Assembly: GCF_035539115.1 (NCBI RefSeq)
Contig: NZ_DATLJA010000011.1
Span: forward strand, 1-64,000
Length of the DNA stretch: 64,000 nucleotides
Source: Desulfitobacterium_A sp035539115
Lineage (GTDB): Bacteria > Bacillota > Desulfitobacteriia > Desulfitobacteriales > Desulfitobacteriaceae
Reading direction: 5' to 3'
Shown here: positions 42,964 to 50,867 of the stretch, in pieces
Numbering within the stretch: the first letter of the stretch is position 1
How the letters are laid out: each line of letters opens with the position of its first letter
Program-made: the position numbers and the translations under genes
Notes under the pieces: generated by a model
Told to the model about the DNA's origin: nothing
Seen by the model: only the letters and a program-made list of their open reading frames with translations
Database searches by the model: none

Positions 42964-44247
42964 TTATACGTTACCGGTGAAAGTCAGGTAAAGCAGAACC
43001 GTATTTAAACCGACAATGACACTCGTAATTACCCAACCGGCGACCTTGGTTAGAGGTTGATTGACTAAGCTACCCATTAAGTCTTTACGACTGGTGATCC
43101 ATAACATTGGCACAATGGCGAACGGAAGGGCGAAGCTTAATACAACTTGGCTTATTACTAAGGCACTCATAGGGTTGACACCTAATGCAATGATAATCAA
43201 AGCCGGGGTCATTGTAATTAATCTTCGAAGATTAATGGGGATAGTCAATCCAACGAAGCCTTTCATAATGGTTTGCCCAGCCATGGTACCCACTGCTGAG
43301 GACGACAAACCCGATGCCAACAAAGCAATCCCAAAAACTCCACTCGATAGTGGCCCGAGAAGAGGTTCTAATGATTTGTGTGCTTGTTCAATCGTATCCA
43401 CAACCATACCATTTCTGAAAAATACTGCAGCAGATACGATGACCATTGCGGCATTAACGATAAACGCAATATTCATAGCGATGGCAATGTCGATTCGCTC
43501 CATACGTAAATGATTGCGTTTTTGTTCATCAGTATAATCCTTTTTATTTCTGGTCTGAACCAACTGCGAGTGAAGATATATTACGTGAGGCATTACCGTT
43601 GCCCCGAGCATTCCAACCGCTAATAATACGGCTTCGCCATTAGGAAGTGACGGAATTAGGGTGTGCATGCCCGCCTGTGTCCAATCTGGCTTAGCCAAAA
43701 ACAGTTCAATAGTATACCCAATAGTTATAACCGCCACCAAAGCACCAATAATCCACTCGACGACCCTTTGACCATATTTCTCCATGTATACGATTAAGAA
43801 AGTAAGAACACCAGTAAGTAGACCAGCATAAATCATGGGGATATGGAATAGCAAATACAAGCCTAATGTTCCGCCAAGAAACTCAGCCAAATCAGTAGCC
43901 ATAGCTGCAAATTCAGCCTCAAGCCAGAAAAACCAATTGGTCTTTTTCGAGAAAACCTTTGAGCACATCTCCGGCAGGTTATGCCCTGTAGCTATCCCAA
44001 GCTTGGCTGACATACTCTGGAGAAAGATAGCCATCAGGTTACTCCAGAGAATCACCCATACCAAGTTGTAGTTGAATTGAGAACCGCCACTGATGTTAGT
44101 CGCAAAATTACCGGGGTCAATGTAAGCAACACTAACTATAAACGCCGGACCTATATACTTGAGTCGACCTTTAACCTTTACCAGCCAAGTATCTTTTGGC
44201 AATGGCAGTGTAAGCGATGTTTTGGATAAATTAATACCTTCGCTCAT
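42964..44247 (-). CDS. mntH: NRAMP-family divalent metal (Mn) transporter
   Basis: This 427-residue, 11-helix proton-coupled importer has the first-helix metal motif DPGNFAT (44-50) and the helix-6 MPH motif (in GATVMPHVIYLHSQ). ATG 44247 follows GGGGGTATCAAA; a frame extending 13 codons upstream is rejected. A DtxR/MntR-like regulator is divergent, with an inverted repeat between them. This copy is intact, while pieces of another NRAMP gene flank the region on both sides. Confidence 0.93.
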   Translation of the reverse strand: MSEGINLSKTSLTLPLPKDTWLVKVKGRLKYIGPAFIVSVAYIDPGNFATNISGGSQFNYNLVWVILWSNLMAIFLQSMSAKLGIATGHNLPEMCSKVFSKKTNWFFWLEAEFAAMATDLAEFLGGTLGLYLLFHIPMIYAGLLTGVLTFLIVYMEKYGQRVVEWIIGALVAVITIGYTIELFLAKPDWTQAGMHTLIPSLPNGEAVLLAVGMLGATVMPHVIYLHSQLVQTRNKKDYTDEQKRNHLRMERIDIAIAMNIAFIVNAAMVIVSAAVFFRNGMVVDTIEQAHKSLEPLLGPLSSGVFGIALLASGLSSSAVGTMAGQTIMKGFVGLTIPINLRRLITMTPALIIIALGVNPMSALVISQVVLSFALPFAIVPMLWITSRKDLMGSLVNQPLTKVAGWVITSVIVGLNTVLLYLTFTGNV

Positions 44248-44296
44248 TTTGATACCCCCAGTTTTTCTACTAGAGTCATAAAGCATGTTGAAAGAA

Positions 44297-44321
44297 TATA
44301 CTGATATAACTAACCAGTATA
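44297..44321. promoter_or_regulatory. Probable MntR-type operator
   Basis: TATACTG (44297-44303) and CAGTATA (44315-44321) form an inverted repeat with an 11-base AT-rich centre, about 50 bases before mntH. Size and position fit a DtxR/MntR operator; TATACT boxes may also serve as -10 elements. Confidence 0.55.
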
Positions 44322-44423
44322 CTTATAAGGTGAGAAAGATTTTCACCTCAATGCTTAAGTTAAGCAATTCTTAGCTCAAACGGCCCACAAGTAATTAAAG
44401 GTGAAGCAAAGGAAGTGAGGCAT

Positions 44424-44849
44424 ATGCTAACACCTAGCTTAGAAGACTACTTAGAGGAAATATATCGGTTTTCGTTATCCCTTGATACCGTTCGGGTAAC
44501 GGACATCAGTAACAGGCTAAAAGTTGCTTTGCCCTCTGTTACCAAAGCCCTCTACAAATTAAGAGACCAGAATTACATAAAGTACGAACGATATGGAGAG
44601 ATCCAGCTTACGGATAAAGGAAAAGAGTATGGACTGTACTTAGTAACGAGGAACCAATTGTTGCAGGAGTTTCTTGCCCTAATATGTAGCAAATGTAACT
44701 TTGCTGCTGAGGCCGAAGCTATGGAACACTACCTTTCAACTGTAACGATCGATGCCATCAAAACTCTGGTAGATTTCATGAAAAATAATCCGTCTTGGCA
44801 ACAAGCCTTTAACGATTTCATGGATTTAAAAGCTAGGAAGAACTGTTAA
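44424..44849 (+). CDS. DtxR/MntR-family metal-dependent repressor
   Basis: The 141-residue protein has an N-terminal winged helix (about 1-65, with RVTDISNRLKVALPSVTKAL) and a dimerisation/metal domain with Glu and His at EAEAMEHYLS (about 93-102). This matches MntR, which represses manganese import when Mn is plentiful. Divergent from mntH. An ATG at 44424 is preferred; a GTG three codons earlier is possible. Gene symbol mntR is likely but not proven. Confidence 0.88.
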   Translation: MLTPSLEDYLEEIYRFSLSLDTVRVTDISNRLKVALPSVTKALYKLRDQNYIKYERYGEIQLTDKGKEYGLYLVTRNQLLQEFLALICSKCNFAAEAEAMEHYLSTVTIDAIKTLVDFMKNNPSWQQAFNDFMDLKARKNC

Positions 44850-45134
44850 TGAAGTAGGGCAAGGTGGCAAAAGCAAGCATCTATGGCGACCTCCTTATAA
44901 TCTTTCTGAACGGGTTAGCCGTAGCTAACTTGAAGGGGTGATTCTAAAATAGAATACGTCAGAAGATAGAAATTGCTACAAAATTCGTTTTGCAATATAA
45001 TCCAATCGCTTATGGAGAAAATATTATAAATAAATTAAAAAGTTAGAAGGCATTTTAACCACGACGTGATAACAATGATTAAGTCGTAGTTTTCACTATA
45101 CTCTCATCTATTGATAGATGATTAATGCTAAGGT
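44850..45134. other. Gene-free AT-rich stretch
   Basis: No gene or RNA is recognised between the mntR-like gene and the hairpin at 45135. Confidence 0.5.
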
Positions 45135-45197
45135 ATTAAACCCGCCAGCGGGAATCCTATACTTGTTAAACGAGTAGGATTTGCTGGCGGGTTTAAT
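45135..45197. terminator. Long inverted repeat, terminator-like
   Basis: ATTAAACCCGCCAGC (45135-45149) pairs perfectly with its complement at 45183-45197, with an inner AATCCTA/TAGGATT stem. A T-rich run follows on the plus strand. Confidence 0.75.
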
Positions 45198-45370
45198 TTT
45201 ATTAGGGAAGTTGAGCTTGAAGATATATTTAAACGAGCAAGGTCTTATTGACTACAAAGGCGTAAACTCATCAACGACTGTAGACCAATTATTTAAAGCC
45301 GTTGATGTATTTTACACTCGGGGACATATTGATCACTGTGTCAGCGCTCAAATTGAAAAACACTAGAAAG

Positions 45371-45499
45371 GAAAGAAGCAATTGGGTGCATTTGGTCGAT
45401 AGCCCGATTGACCACGCGTACCACATGATTCTCGGGAATGAGGCTTTCAACGCTGTGGGCAGGGTTAATTGGTTCTGTACATAGGGAATAAATACTTTT
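45371..45499 (-). pseudogene. Possible transposase N-terminal remnant (IS1182-like)
   Basis: On the minus strand a short segment with VESLIPENHVVRVVNRAID resembles the start of IS1182/IS5-superfamily transposases (the LIPEDH...R.ID pattern). No DDE domain follows and no terminal repeats are seen. Weak support from about 20 residues. Confidence 0.35.
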
Positions 45500-45606
45500 T
45501 GTGATGAACTTTTTGCCCTTTCTTTGATATCCGTGACCCCTCCAAAAATTCTTTAGCATCGCCTGATTTCATACTTTAATATACCATATTACCTCCGTTA
45601 TTCGAG

Positions 45607-45643
45607 AAAAATCGCCTAAAACCACTGGTTTTAGGCGATTTTT
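45607..45643. terminator. Bidirectional terminator, perfect 17-bp stem
   Basis: Arms 45607-45623 and 45627-45643 are perfectly complementary around ACT, with A5 and T5 ends. It ends the DegT-family gene. Confidence 0.85.
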
Positions 45644-45667
45644 GTGAGGCCGTGTTTCGTTACAGCC

Positions 45668-46894
45668 TCATCCAGTCGAGCCGGTCGCAATTTTACCAAC
45701 TTTCGTCTCAATAAATTTAATTAGACTGTCTACAATATAATCTAATTCTTCTTTTTCTAAACCGTGGTGGCATCCAACATAGAACCCATTATTATTTATC
45801 CACTCTGCTACCGGATAATCCTTTTCGATATCACCAAAAATCTCCTTATATATTGGCTGATTTAACAGAGGTAACATGGGGCGACTCTCAATGTTAAGGC
45901 TTTCCAAGTATTCTGTCATATCCCGTCTTGAAAATGGAGCATTCTTTTTTATAACAATTGGATACATCATAAATGAGTGGTCAATATAACTGGGAAAAGA
46001 CGGTAACTGTAAATATTCCTGTAATATCTGCAGCCTTTCCGTGAGATAAGCTGCATTTTTCCTACGGGTTCCGATAATGTAATCGCGGTTTTCTAGTTGT
46101 GCTATGCCAAGAGCACCCTCTAATTCCCCTATTCTGTAGCTATACCCCATACGAACCATCATAAAGCGTTTGTCCAAATCAGTCGTCATCCGTAACTTAC
46201 ATACTTGATCAGGATTTGATGCTATACATTTCTCACATGTGCAGGCTCTTCCGTGCGCAATAAGAGAACGACAAATTTCCGCAAGTTCCCGGTCATTGGT
46301 CGTAATTATCCCACCAATACCTGTAGTAATTGTATGAGCAACATATGTGCTTGAACCAGATATGTCACTGAAACTACCCACAGGTCTTCCTTTATAAATA
46401 GCGAAATGAGCTTCTGCACAATCCTCAATAATTTTTAGATTATCTTTTTTTGCGATAGATATAATCTTATCCATTTCACAGGGTTGTCCAAATGCATGAA
46501 CCGGTATAATTGCAGCTGTCTTTTCGGTAATTTTTTCTTCAATCAAAGCTGGATCGATATTATAGGAAACAGAATCTACATCAACAAAAATTGGAGTAAG
46601 CCCTGCATGAATGCACGCATTTGATGTTGCAATAAAGGTTATTGTTGGAACGATAACTTCACTTCCTATGGGCCAATTGTATTTTTCTTTTAATGCTTCC
46701 AACGCAGCATGCAAAGCAGAAGTACCACTATTACAAGCTATACCGTATTTCTGTCCATGTAGAGAGGCGAATTCCTTCTCGAACTTATTTACAAACTCGC
46801 CTTGTGATAGCCTTCCCGCCTCAAGAGCCATGTTTACATATTTTTTTTCTAAATCACCTATTGAAGCGTGTCCCACACCGATTTTTTTACGCAT
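45668..46894 (-). CDS. DegT/DnrJ/EryC1/StrS-family PLP enzyme with His in place of Lys
   Basis: The 408-residue protein has a complete fold-type-I layout. The EDCAEAHFA segment gives the cofactor Asp158, and SGTSAL (56-61) binds phosphate. At the Schiff-base position the motif reads TYVAHTITTGIGG, with His187 where aminotransferases have Lys. A Cys-rich insert (CTCEKC, about 225) follows, as in ColD/RfbH-type sugar 3-dehydratases, which use His. It may therefore be a dehydratase rather than an aminotransferase. ATG 46894 is preferred to 46903 by ribosome-site spacing. No sugar-nucleotide genes are nearby, so it looks like stranded cargo. Confidence 0.8.
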   Translation of the reverse strand: MRKKIGVGHASIGDLEKKYVNMALEAGRLSQGEFVNKFEKEFASLHGQKYGIACNSGTSALHAALEALKEKYNWPIGSEVIVPTITFIATSNACIHAGLTPIFVDVDSVSYNIDPALIEEKITEKTAAIIPVHAFGQPCEMDKIISIAKKDNLKIIEDCAEAHFAIYKGRPVGSFSDISGSSTYVAHTITTGIGGIITTNDRELAEICRSLIAHGRACTCEKCIASNPDQVCKLRMTTDLDKRFMMVRMGYSYRIGELEGALGIAQLENRDYIIGTRRKNAAYLTERLQILQEYLQLPSFPSYIDHSFMMYPIVIKKNAPFSRRDMTEYLESLNIESRPMLPLLNQPIYKEIFGDIEKDYPVAEWINNNGFYVGCHHGLEKEELDYIVDSLIKFIETKVGKIATGSTG

Positions 46895-47025
46895 ATCCAC
46901 CATCCTTGCAAACTTATCCTTTTATTGTATGTGTATGCCCCTTAGATAGTGCTACAGGTAGAAATCGTACGTTTTTCCTTAAACCTTCCTGTAGACTAAC
47001 TTTAGGCTCCCAGCCCCAGGATGTC

Positions 47026-47150
47026 TGCCGAGAAACAGCCGGTGTTCCAGACATTTTAGCCTGCGTCAAGGGGCATTTTGTAGCAATCAAGCTTAAAACG
47101 GAAAACGGGCGGTTGTCTAAACTGCAAGAGTACAACATGGATAAAAGTTC
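47026..47150 (+). pseudogene. VRR-NUC nuclease remnant
   Basis: The plus strand encodes GVPDILACVKGHFVAIKLKT followed by LSKLQEYN, the PD-(D/E)XK-type VRR-NUC core (PD, then a Glu/Lys replaced here as AIKLK, then Q). Such nucleases are common in phages and mobile elements. Flanking sequence in the same frame does not look like the rest of the domain, so only about 40 codons remain. Confidence 0.6.
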
Positions 47151-47926
47151 ACTCCTTTTTTTCAAACTAACAGTTCAAGCGGGTCCACCTGGAACAACTC
47201 CCAATACCATAATATGGAGATACCGAAACATATGTGCCAAGCCTGACAAGCCTTTTACGGAGTGTGATCAATGTTCTGGTAAATGTGGTTGGGAGTTACA
47301 AATGTGTTAGGAGCATGTACGGAGACAACAAATCGAATCACGTTGGCGTCACTTCGTTGAAAGCGCATTTTAGAGCTATGTGTTCCCATGGACGGCACAT
47401 GTGGAGACAGTGGTAGAGCTATATTTAGGTTGAGTGAAAGCCTTGATATCAGCGGGTCCTAGAAGGCATATGTTCTTTTTTGAGTAAGTGACGTATAGAA
47501 AAATATATTTGCCAGATTGTTCTTTATAAATGATCTGACTTTTTATTTTAAATTGAATTACAGTTATTGTATCAATAAAAAATAGAGTAAGTCTTGAGAA
47601 ATCAGGGCTTACTCTATTTTGAAATAAGTTTTTCAATTGAGTTTTATACGTACGGCACACGTTGAGACCGTGTGTTGTCTAAAGAAAACACACAGCTGAA
47701 AGTGGCTCTACAGGCTGGTTTGCTGGTCTGCTGGGCCGGTGAGTTGTGTGGTATTTCGGGTTGGATAGGTCCATAGGTGTTTACCCCTGACCCTTTTTCT
47801 CGACCGCCAACACCCTTGGCAAAAATATGCGTTAATTTGGCTTATCACCTTATTTTACCGCACAAATAGATAGAGGTGTAATTATTTTTAACGAACTGGC
47901 GTTTGGGCCGTTAATATTTTTTGTAA
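47151..47926. other. Decayed stretch without intact genes
   Basis: The frame from the VRR-NUC remnant continues to 47310 through a Cys-rich stretch (TECDQCSGKCGWELQMC) that I cannot place. The remainder has no recognisable gene apart from a terminator-like stem at 47579-47620 (about 13 bp around TCTTGAGAAATCAGGG). Confidence 0.5.
47579..47620. terminator. Terminator-like hairpin
   Basis: AAATAGAGTAAG (47579-47590) pairs with CTTACTCTATTTT (47608-47620). No intact gene ends here, so it is probably a relic of a lost one. Confidence 0.55.
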
Positions 47927-48147
47927 CAGACTCTGTTAGTGCCAAGTGCATGCCCAGTTTGTTACTGTTTCGGATGGACTAAGAAAAGAGTGATACAAGA
48001 ATTTGAACGGGTAGAACTACCGCTTTAGATGAGATAACCGCACATACAAAGGCTGGTCGTTGTGGCTATGAGGTAAATAACCCAGAGGGTTCTCGTTGCA
48101 TCGGTAATGTTAAAAGAATGATTGATTCCCTTATCATAAGGGAGTAA
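47927..48147 (+). pseudogene. Remnant of a CopZ-like iron-sulfur metallochaperone
   Basis: The frame reads CPVCYCFGWTKKRVIQEFER, then after a one-base shift near 48020 continues as TALDEITAHTKAGRCGYEV and NPEGSRCIGNV. This matches the [2Fe-2S]-binding half of CopZ-type metallochaperones (CYCFG..., GRC.CEVKNP.G.CCLG), but one of the paired Cys is changed (CGYEV) and the frame is broken. The N-terminal part is missing. Confidence 0.6.
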
Positions 48148-48153
48148 TAATAA

Positions 48154-48175
48154 AAGGTTGCCCGACGGCAACCCT
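48154..48175. terminator. Rho-independent terminator
   Basis: GGTTGCC (48156-48162) pairs with GGCAACC (48167-48173) around CGAC, between the metallochaperone remnant and the convergent DUF1540 gene. Confidence 0.6.
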
Positions 48176-48188
48176 AACAGAACTTTAT

Positions 48189-48344
48189 TTAGCTTTGGGG
48201 TTTAAAGGTTTTACAAATGGTATCATCAGATGTCTGAGCACTGCTGACTTGGTTGTTAACCTCGATACCATCTGCCGTGCAATGGTTACCACTACCCCAG
48301 TGATGGCAGGTATCCACTGAACATTTCAAATTTGACATTACCAT
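48189..48344 (-). CDS. DUF1540 small cysteine protein
   Basis: A 51-residue protein with the pattern C-x4-C-x2-W...C.A..I.V......C.TF (KCSVDTCHHWGSGNHCTADG, then a final ICKTF), the DUF1540 signature, with four Cys probably binding a metal. ATG 48344 follows GGAGGTGATTTTT. Function unknown; common in spore-formers. It is one of the few intact genes in this decayed region. Confidence 0.8.
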   Translation of the reverse strand: MVMSNLKCSVDTCHHWGSGNHCTADGIEVNNQVSSAQTSDDTICKTFKPQS

Positions 48345-48449
48345 AAAAATCACCTCCAGGCATAATATTTCCAAATGTACATGGGTTTATGTGACTGGCA
48401 ATCGTTACTTAGGGTGTCATAAAGGATTTTTATAAGTATGCTCTTTTGT

Positions 48450-48534
48450 TTTTGCATGAAGTTGGTACTGAAAAAGGTCTCAGCACATGCATTATCCCAA
48501 CAATTTTTCTGAAAAATGTCCTTCAAAGCGTGAT
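48450..48534 (-). mobile_element. IS3-family transposase remnant
   Basis: On the minus strand the segment KNCWDNACAETFFST is the end of the rve integrase core in IS3-family OrfB (usual form: G-N-C-W-D-N-A-x-x-E-S-F-F), including the last acidic residue of the DDE triad. The surrounding sequence does not continue the domain. It abuts the truncated NRAMP N-terminus at 48535. Confidence 0.55.
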
Positions 48535-48862
48535 AGCCCAAAGCAAAATATTGACTGGACGGCTAAACTGGCGGCTGCAATGGGTTGCGAGATCCACTCC
48601 GGTGACGATACCTAGCTTAGCTGATAGAGTTTGCAGGAAAATCGCCATCAGGTTACTCCAGAGAAACCCATAAGAGGGAGTAGTTGAAATTGGAACCGCC
48701 GCTTATGTTCGTCGCGAAATTTCCTGGGTCGATGTAGGCGCCACTGACGATAAAGGCTGGACCGACATAGCGTAAAAAAGATTTGGCCTTCTCCCGCCAG
48801 GTTTCTTCTTTAAGTGGGAGTAGAACGGAAACGTTTTGTAAGGAGAGAGGATTATCACTCAT
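48535..48862 (-). pseudogene. N-terminal remnant of an NRAMP metal transporter gene
   Basis: From ATG 48862 (with GACGGTGAAAAT upstream) the minus strand encodes the first ~70 residues of an NRAMP protein, including AYIDPGNFATNISGGSNF. A frameshift near 48660 moves homology to another frame (WSNLMAIFLQTLSAKLGIVTG and beyond), which ends at VNILLW, next to the IS3 remnant. The matching C-terminal piece is at 42008-42272 on the same strand. Confidence 0.85.
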
Positions 48863-49005
48863 ATTTTCACCGTCTCTTTTTCTCGGATCGTGAAGTGACC
48901 CATTTCTAGCGTATAGGGCTGGTGTGGAAGGGGTGAGCGCTTCGAAGTGGAAAGATATGGTGAGATAGTATACAATAGAATTTAAAAGATGAGGAGGAAG
49001 TCAAT

Positions 49006-50115
49006 GTGTTTGAAAACGACATACTCGTTGCAGGAGGAGATCCTGGCTTTGGGGCGATCAAACTCGATGTTGGAGATAGAAAAGTGCTTTTTCCAGCTGT
49101 GATCTGTCAGGGAAATGAGAGGATTTTCTCGACGTTAGGAAATGCTATCGTGACCCGCGGCTCGGAATTAGAGGGTCAGATCAATTCTCTTGATGTTGTC
49201 GTAAAAAACAATTCGACGGGTGCAGAAAATCATTATTTTATGGGTAATTTAGCCGAAAACCTCAATCCTAATGAAGCTCATTATTGCTGGGACGAGGATA
49301 AATCAACGGATGAAGAGGCCACAGCCCTGCTCGTGGTTGCTTTAGCGTTAGCGCAGAAAACCCCCAAAGCCAATATTTATTTAGGAACGGGTGTTCCGGT
49401 CAAATATTATGCGGCTCTCAAAGATAAATACGAAGCGCAACTTAAAGGCTCTTGGTCAGTAGCGTTCCTCTCTGGCCCGTTTAAGGGACAGACTCGTCAG
49501 TTGACGATTATCCGGTCTCGTGTTTTGCCTCAGAGTTATGGTGTCTTCATCAAGGAAACCTTGAATGAGTACGGAATGCCGATCAGTCCTAAGCTTTTTA
49601 ATGGCTATGTCGTGGTGATTGATCCGGGTTTTCGTACGACGGATATCGCAACCTTCTATGATGGGGTGATGCTGGATCCGCCAAATTCCTTCAGTATTGA
49701 AAAAGGCTTAAAATGGGCCTATACTGGGGTCGCAGAAAAGTTAAAGGAAATGAGTGCCAATCATCAAAATCCAATTGAAACAGACGATCAAGAGTTGGAT
49801 AAAATCTTCCGTGTCCATGGAGGACAATACCCTTGGAGCAACGGGACGATCAATTTAAATCCGGTCATGAATCAAATGCTAGCTCAGCTCGGCACGGATA
49901 TTTCGCGTGAAGTGAAGAAAGCAATGAAACCCATGCTCGGAAAAATTCATACGGTGCTCGTTGCGGGTAAGGTTGGCGAACTTGTCTTTGAACATCTTCA
50001 GTTAGAGAATAAAGTCTTAATTGAGGACCCACAGTTTGGCAATGCGACCGGGTTCCGGATTATGGCGGCGAATTTGGTTAACAGCCTGACAAAAAAGGCT
50101 AATGTCAATCCATGA
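49006..50115 (+). CDS. ParM/StbA-like actin-family protein
   Basis: A 369-residue ASKHA ATPase resembling plasmid-segregation actins. Phosphate-1 is GGDPGFGAIKLDVG (about 10-23), phosphate-2 VVVIDPGFRTTDIA (about 202-215), and an LVAGKVGEL adenosine-type motif lies near 325. It starts at GTG 49006 after GAGGAGG. In plasmids, ParM filaments push replicons apart with a ParR adaptor and parC centromere. The next gene overlaps by 4 bases and could be the adaptor. The neighbourhood is chromosomal. Confidence 0.85.
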   Translation: MFENDILVAGGDPGFGAIKLDVGDRKVLFPAVICQGNERIFSTLGNAIVTRGSELEGQINSLDVVVKNNSTGAENHYFMGNLAENLNPNEAHYCWDEDKSTDEEATALLVVALALAQKTPKANIYLGTGVPVKYYAALKDKYEAQLKGSWSVAFLSGPFKGQTRQLTIIRSRVLPQSYGVFIKETLNEYGMPISPKLFNGYVVVIDPGFRTTDIATFYDGVMLDPPNSFSIEKGLKWAYTGVAEKLKEMSANHQNPIETDDQELDKIFRVHGGQYPWSNGTINLNPVMNQMLAQLGTDISREVKKAMKPMLGKIHTVLVAGKVGELVFEHLQLENKVLIEDPQFGNATGFRIMAANLVNSLTKKANVNP

Positions 50116-50612
50116 TGACGGAACAACCTTTTTTGCCTTTGTTTTTTAATAGTGAGGATGAAGACCTTTGGACTCAACTTCAGAAATTTTCCCCGGAAAA
50201 ACGGTGTGAAATAACGAAACAGGCCTTACACGAATTTTTGCAAGACCATCCTGGGCTAATTTTACCAGGACAGTCTGTGTCCGAACTACCTTTTTCTGAG
50301 CTAACATCATCTAAAGATGTCAAAGCTAAAGAAGCTAAAGAAGTTAAAGAATTTGCTGGTAATGTTACAGAGGAAAAAGGTGATCTCCGATCCGAAAAGG
50401 AGATCATGGACGAAGGTGACTGTTCAACTGGAAGAGAAGGATTAAACGTTCAAGAAGAGTTCAGTTTAGAGTCTCTTTTCGAGGTTAGCACGGTTGAAAC
50501 CAGGCCCGATCCGCTACAAAATTTGCTTTCGATTATTGGGGAGGAAGAGGATGAAGAGGTAATTTGCCTTTTGCGTGGAGCGGCCGAGAAAAATAAGGAG
50601 CAAAGCAAGTAA
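50112..50612 (+). CDS. Probable partner (ParR-like adaptor) of the ParM-like protein
   Basis: The 166-residue acidic protein overlaps the actin gene by ATGA. The first 60 residues resemble a short DNA-binding module (WTQLQKFSPEKRCEITKQAL), compatible with a ribbon-helix-helix. A long Lys/Glu-rich disordered middle (about 60-120) and an acidic C-terminal tail follow. ParR adaptors have this layout: DNA-binding N-terminus and filament-binding C-terminus. The assignment rests on position and layout, not on sequence similarity. Confidence 0.55.
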   Translation: MMTEQPFLPLFFNSEDEDLWTQLQKFSPEKRCEITKQALHEFLQDHPGLILPGQSVSELPFSELTSSKDVKAKEAKEVKEFAGNVTEEKGDLRSEKEIMDEGDCSTGREGLNVQEEFSLESLFEVSTVETRPDPLQNLLSIIGEEEDEEVICLLRGAAEKNKEQSK

Positions 50613-50715
50613 AATTAAATCCTACGTGACAAACTCGAGATTTAGCTAAAGTTGTCGCTTGACGTAATCTGTACATTAAACTATAGTAATTATTAAAGAA
50701 ATAAGGAGAATAACT

Positions 50716-50751
50716 GTGGAAGATCCTTTACCCCCAAAAACAAATAAATAG
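50716..50751 (+). other. Eleven-codon ORF with strong ribosome binding site
   Basis: GTG 50716, seven bases after AAGGAG, encodes 11 residues (MEDPLPPKTNK) before TAG. It may be a leader peptide or the stub of a second CNNM-type gene. Confidence 0.25.
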
Positions 50752-50758
50752 TTTTAAA

Positions 50759-50793
50759 GTAGGTGCCAAGAGCTTTATTCTTAGGCGCCTTAG
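50759..50793 (+). terminator. Terminator-like hairpin
   Basis: AGGTGCCAAG pairs imperfectly with CTTAGGCGCCT around AGCTTTATT, upstream of the CNNM gene. Confidence 0.45.
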
Positions 50794-50867
50794 TTGTTAT
50801 TCGCAGAAATGCGCGGAAGTCAGTTTGAAATTGAAGGAAAGCTTAAAAGCTAAAGGAGGAAGTTTCG

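Noticed and set aside
45181..45484. Two plus-strand frames of about 60 codons
   Set aside because: No ribosome site or recognised family; the first starts inside a terminator hairpin and the second overlaps a likely transposase remnant on the other strand.
46693..47310. A 205-codon plus-strand frame as one gene
   Set aside because: Its first half is a shadow of the DegT gene; only the VRR-NUC core and possibly the Cys-rich tail look like real protein.
47690..47780. Possible penicillin-binding or beta-lactamase scrap (GWFAGL)
   Set aside because: The match is only a few residues and no flanking motif supports it.
48350..48541. Minus-strand 63-codon frame as a real gene
   Set aside because: Only the NCWDNACAETFF stretch matches a transposase; the remainder is unrelated and no start site is supported.
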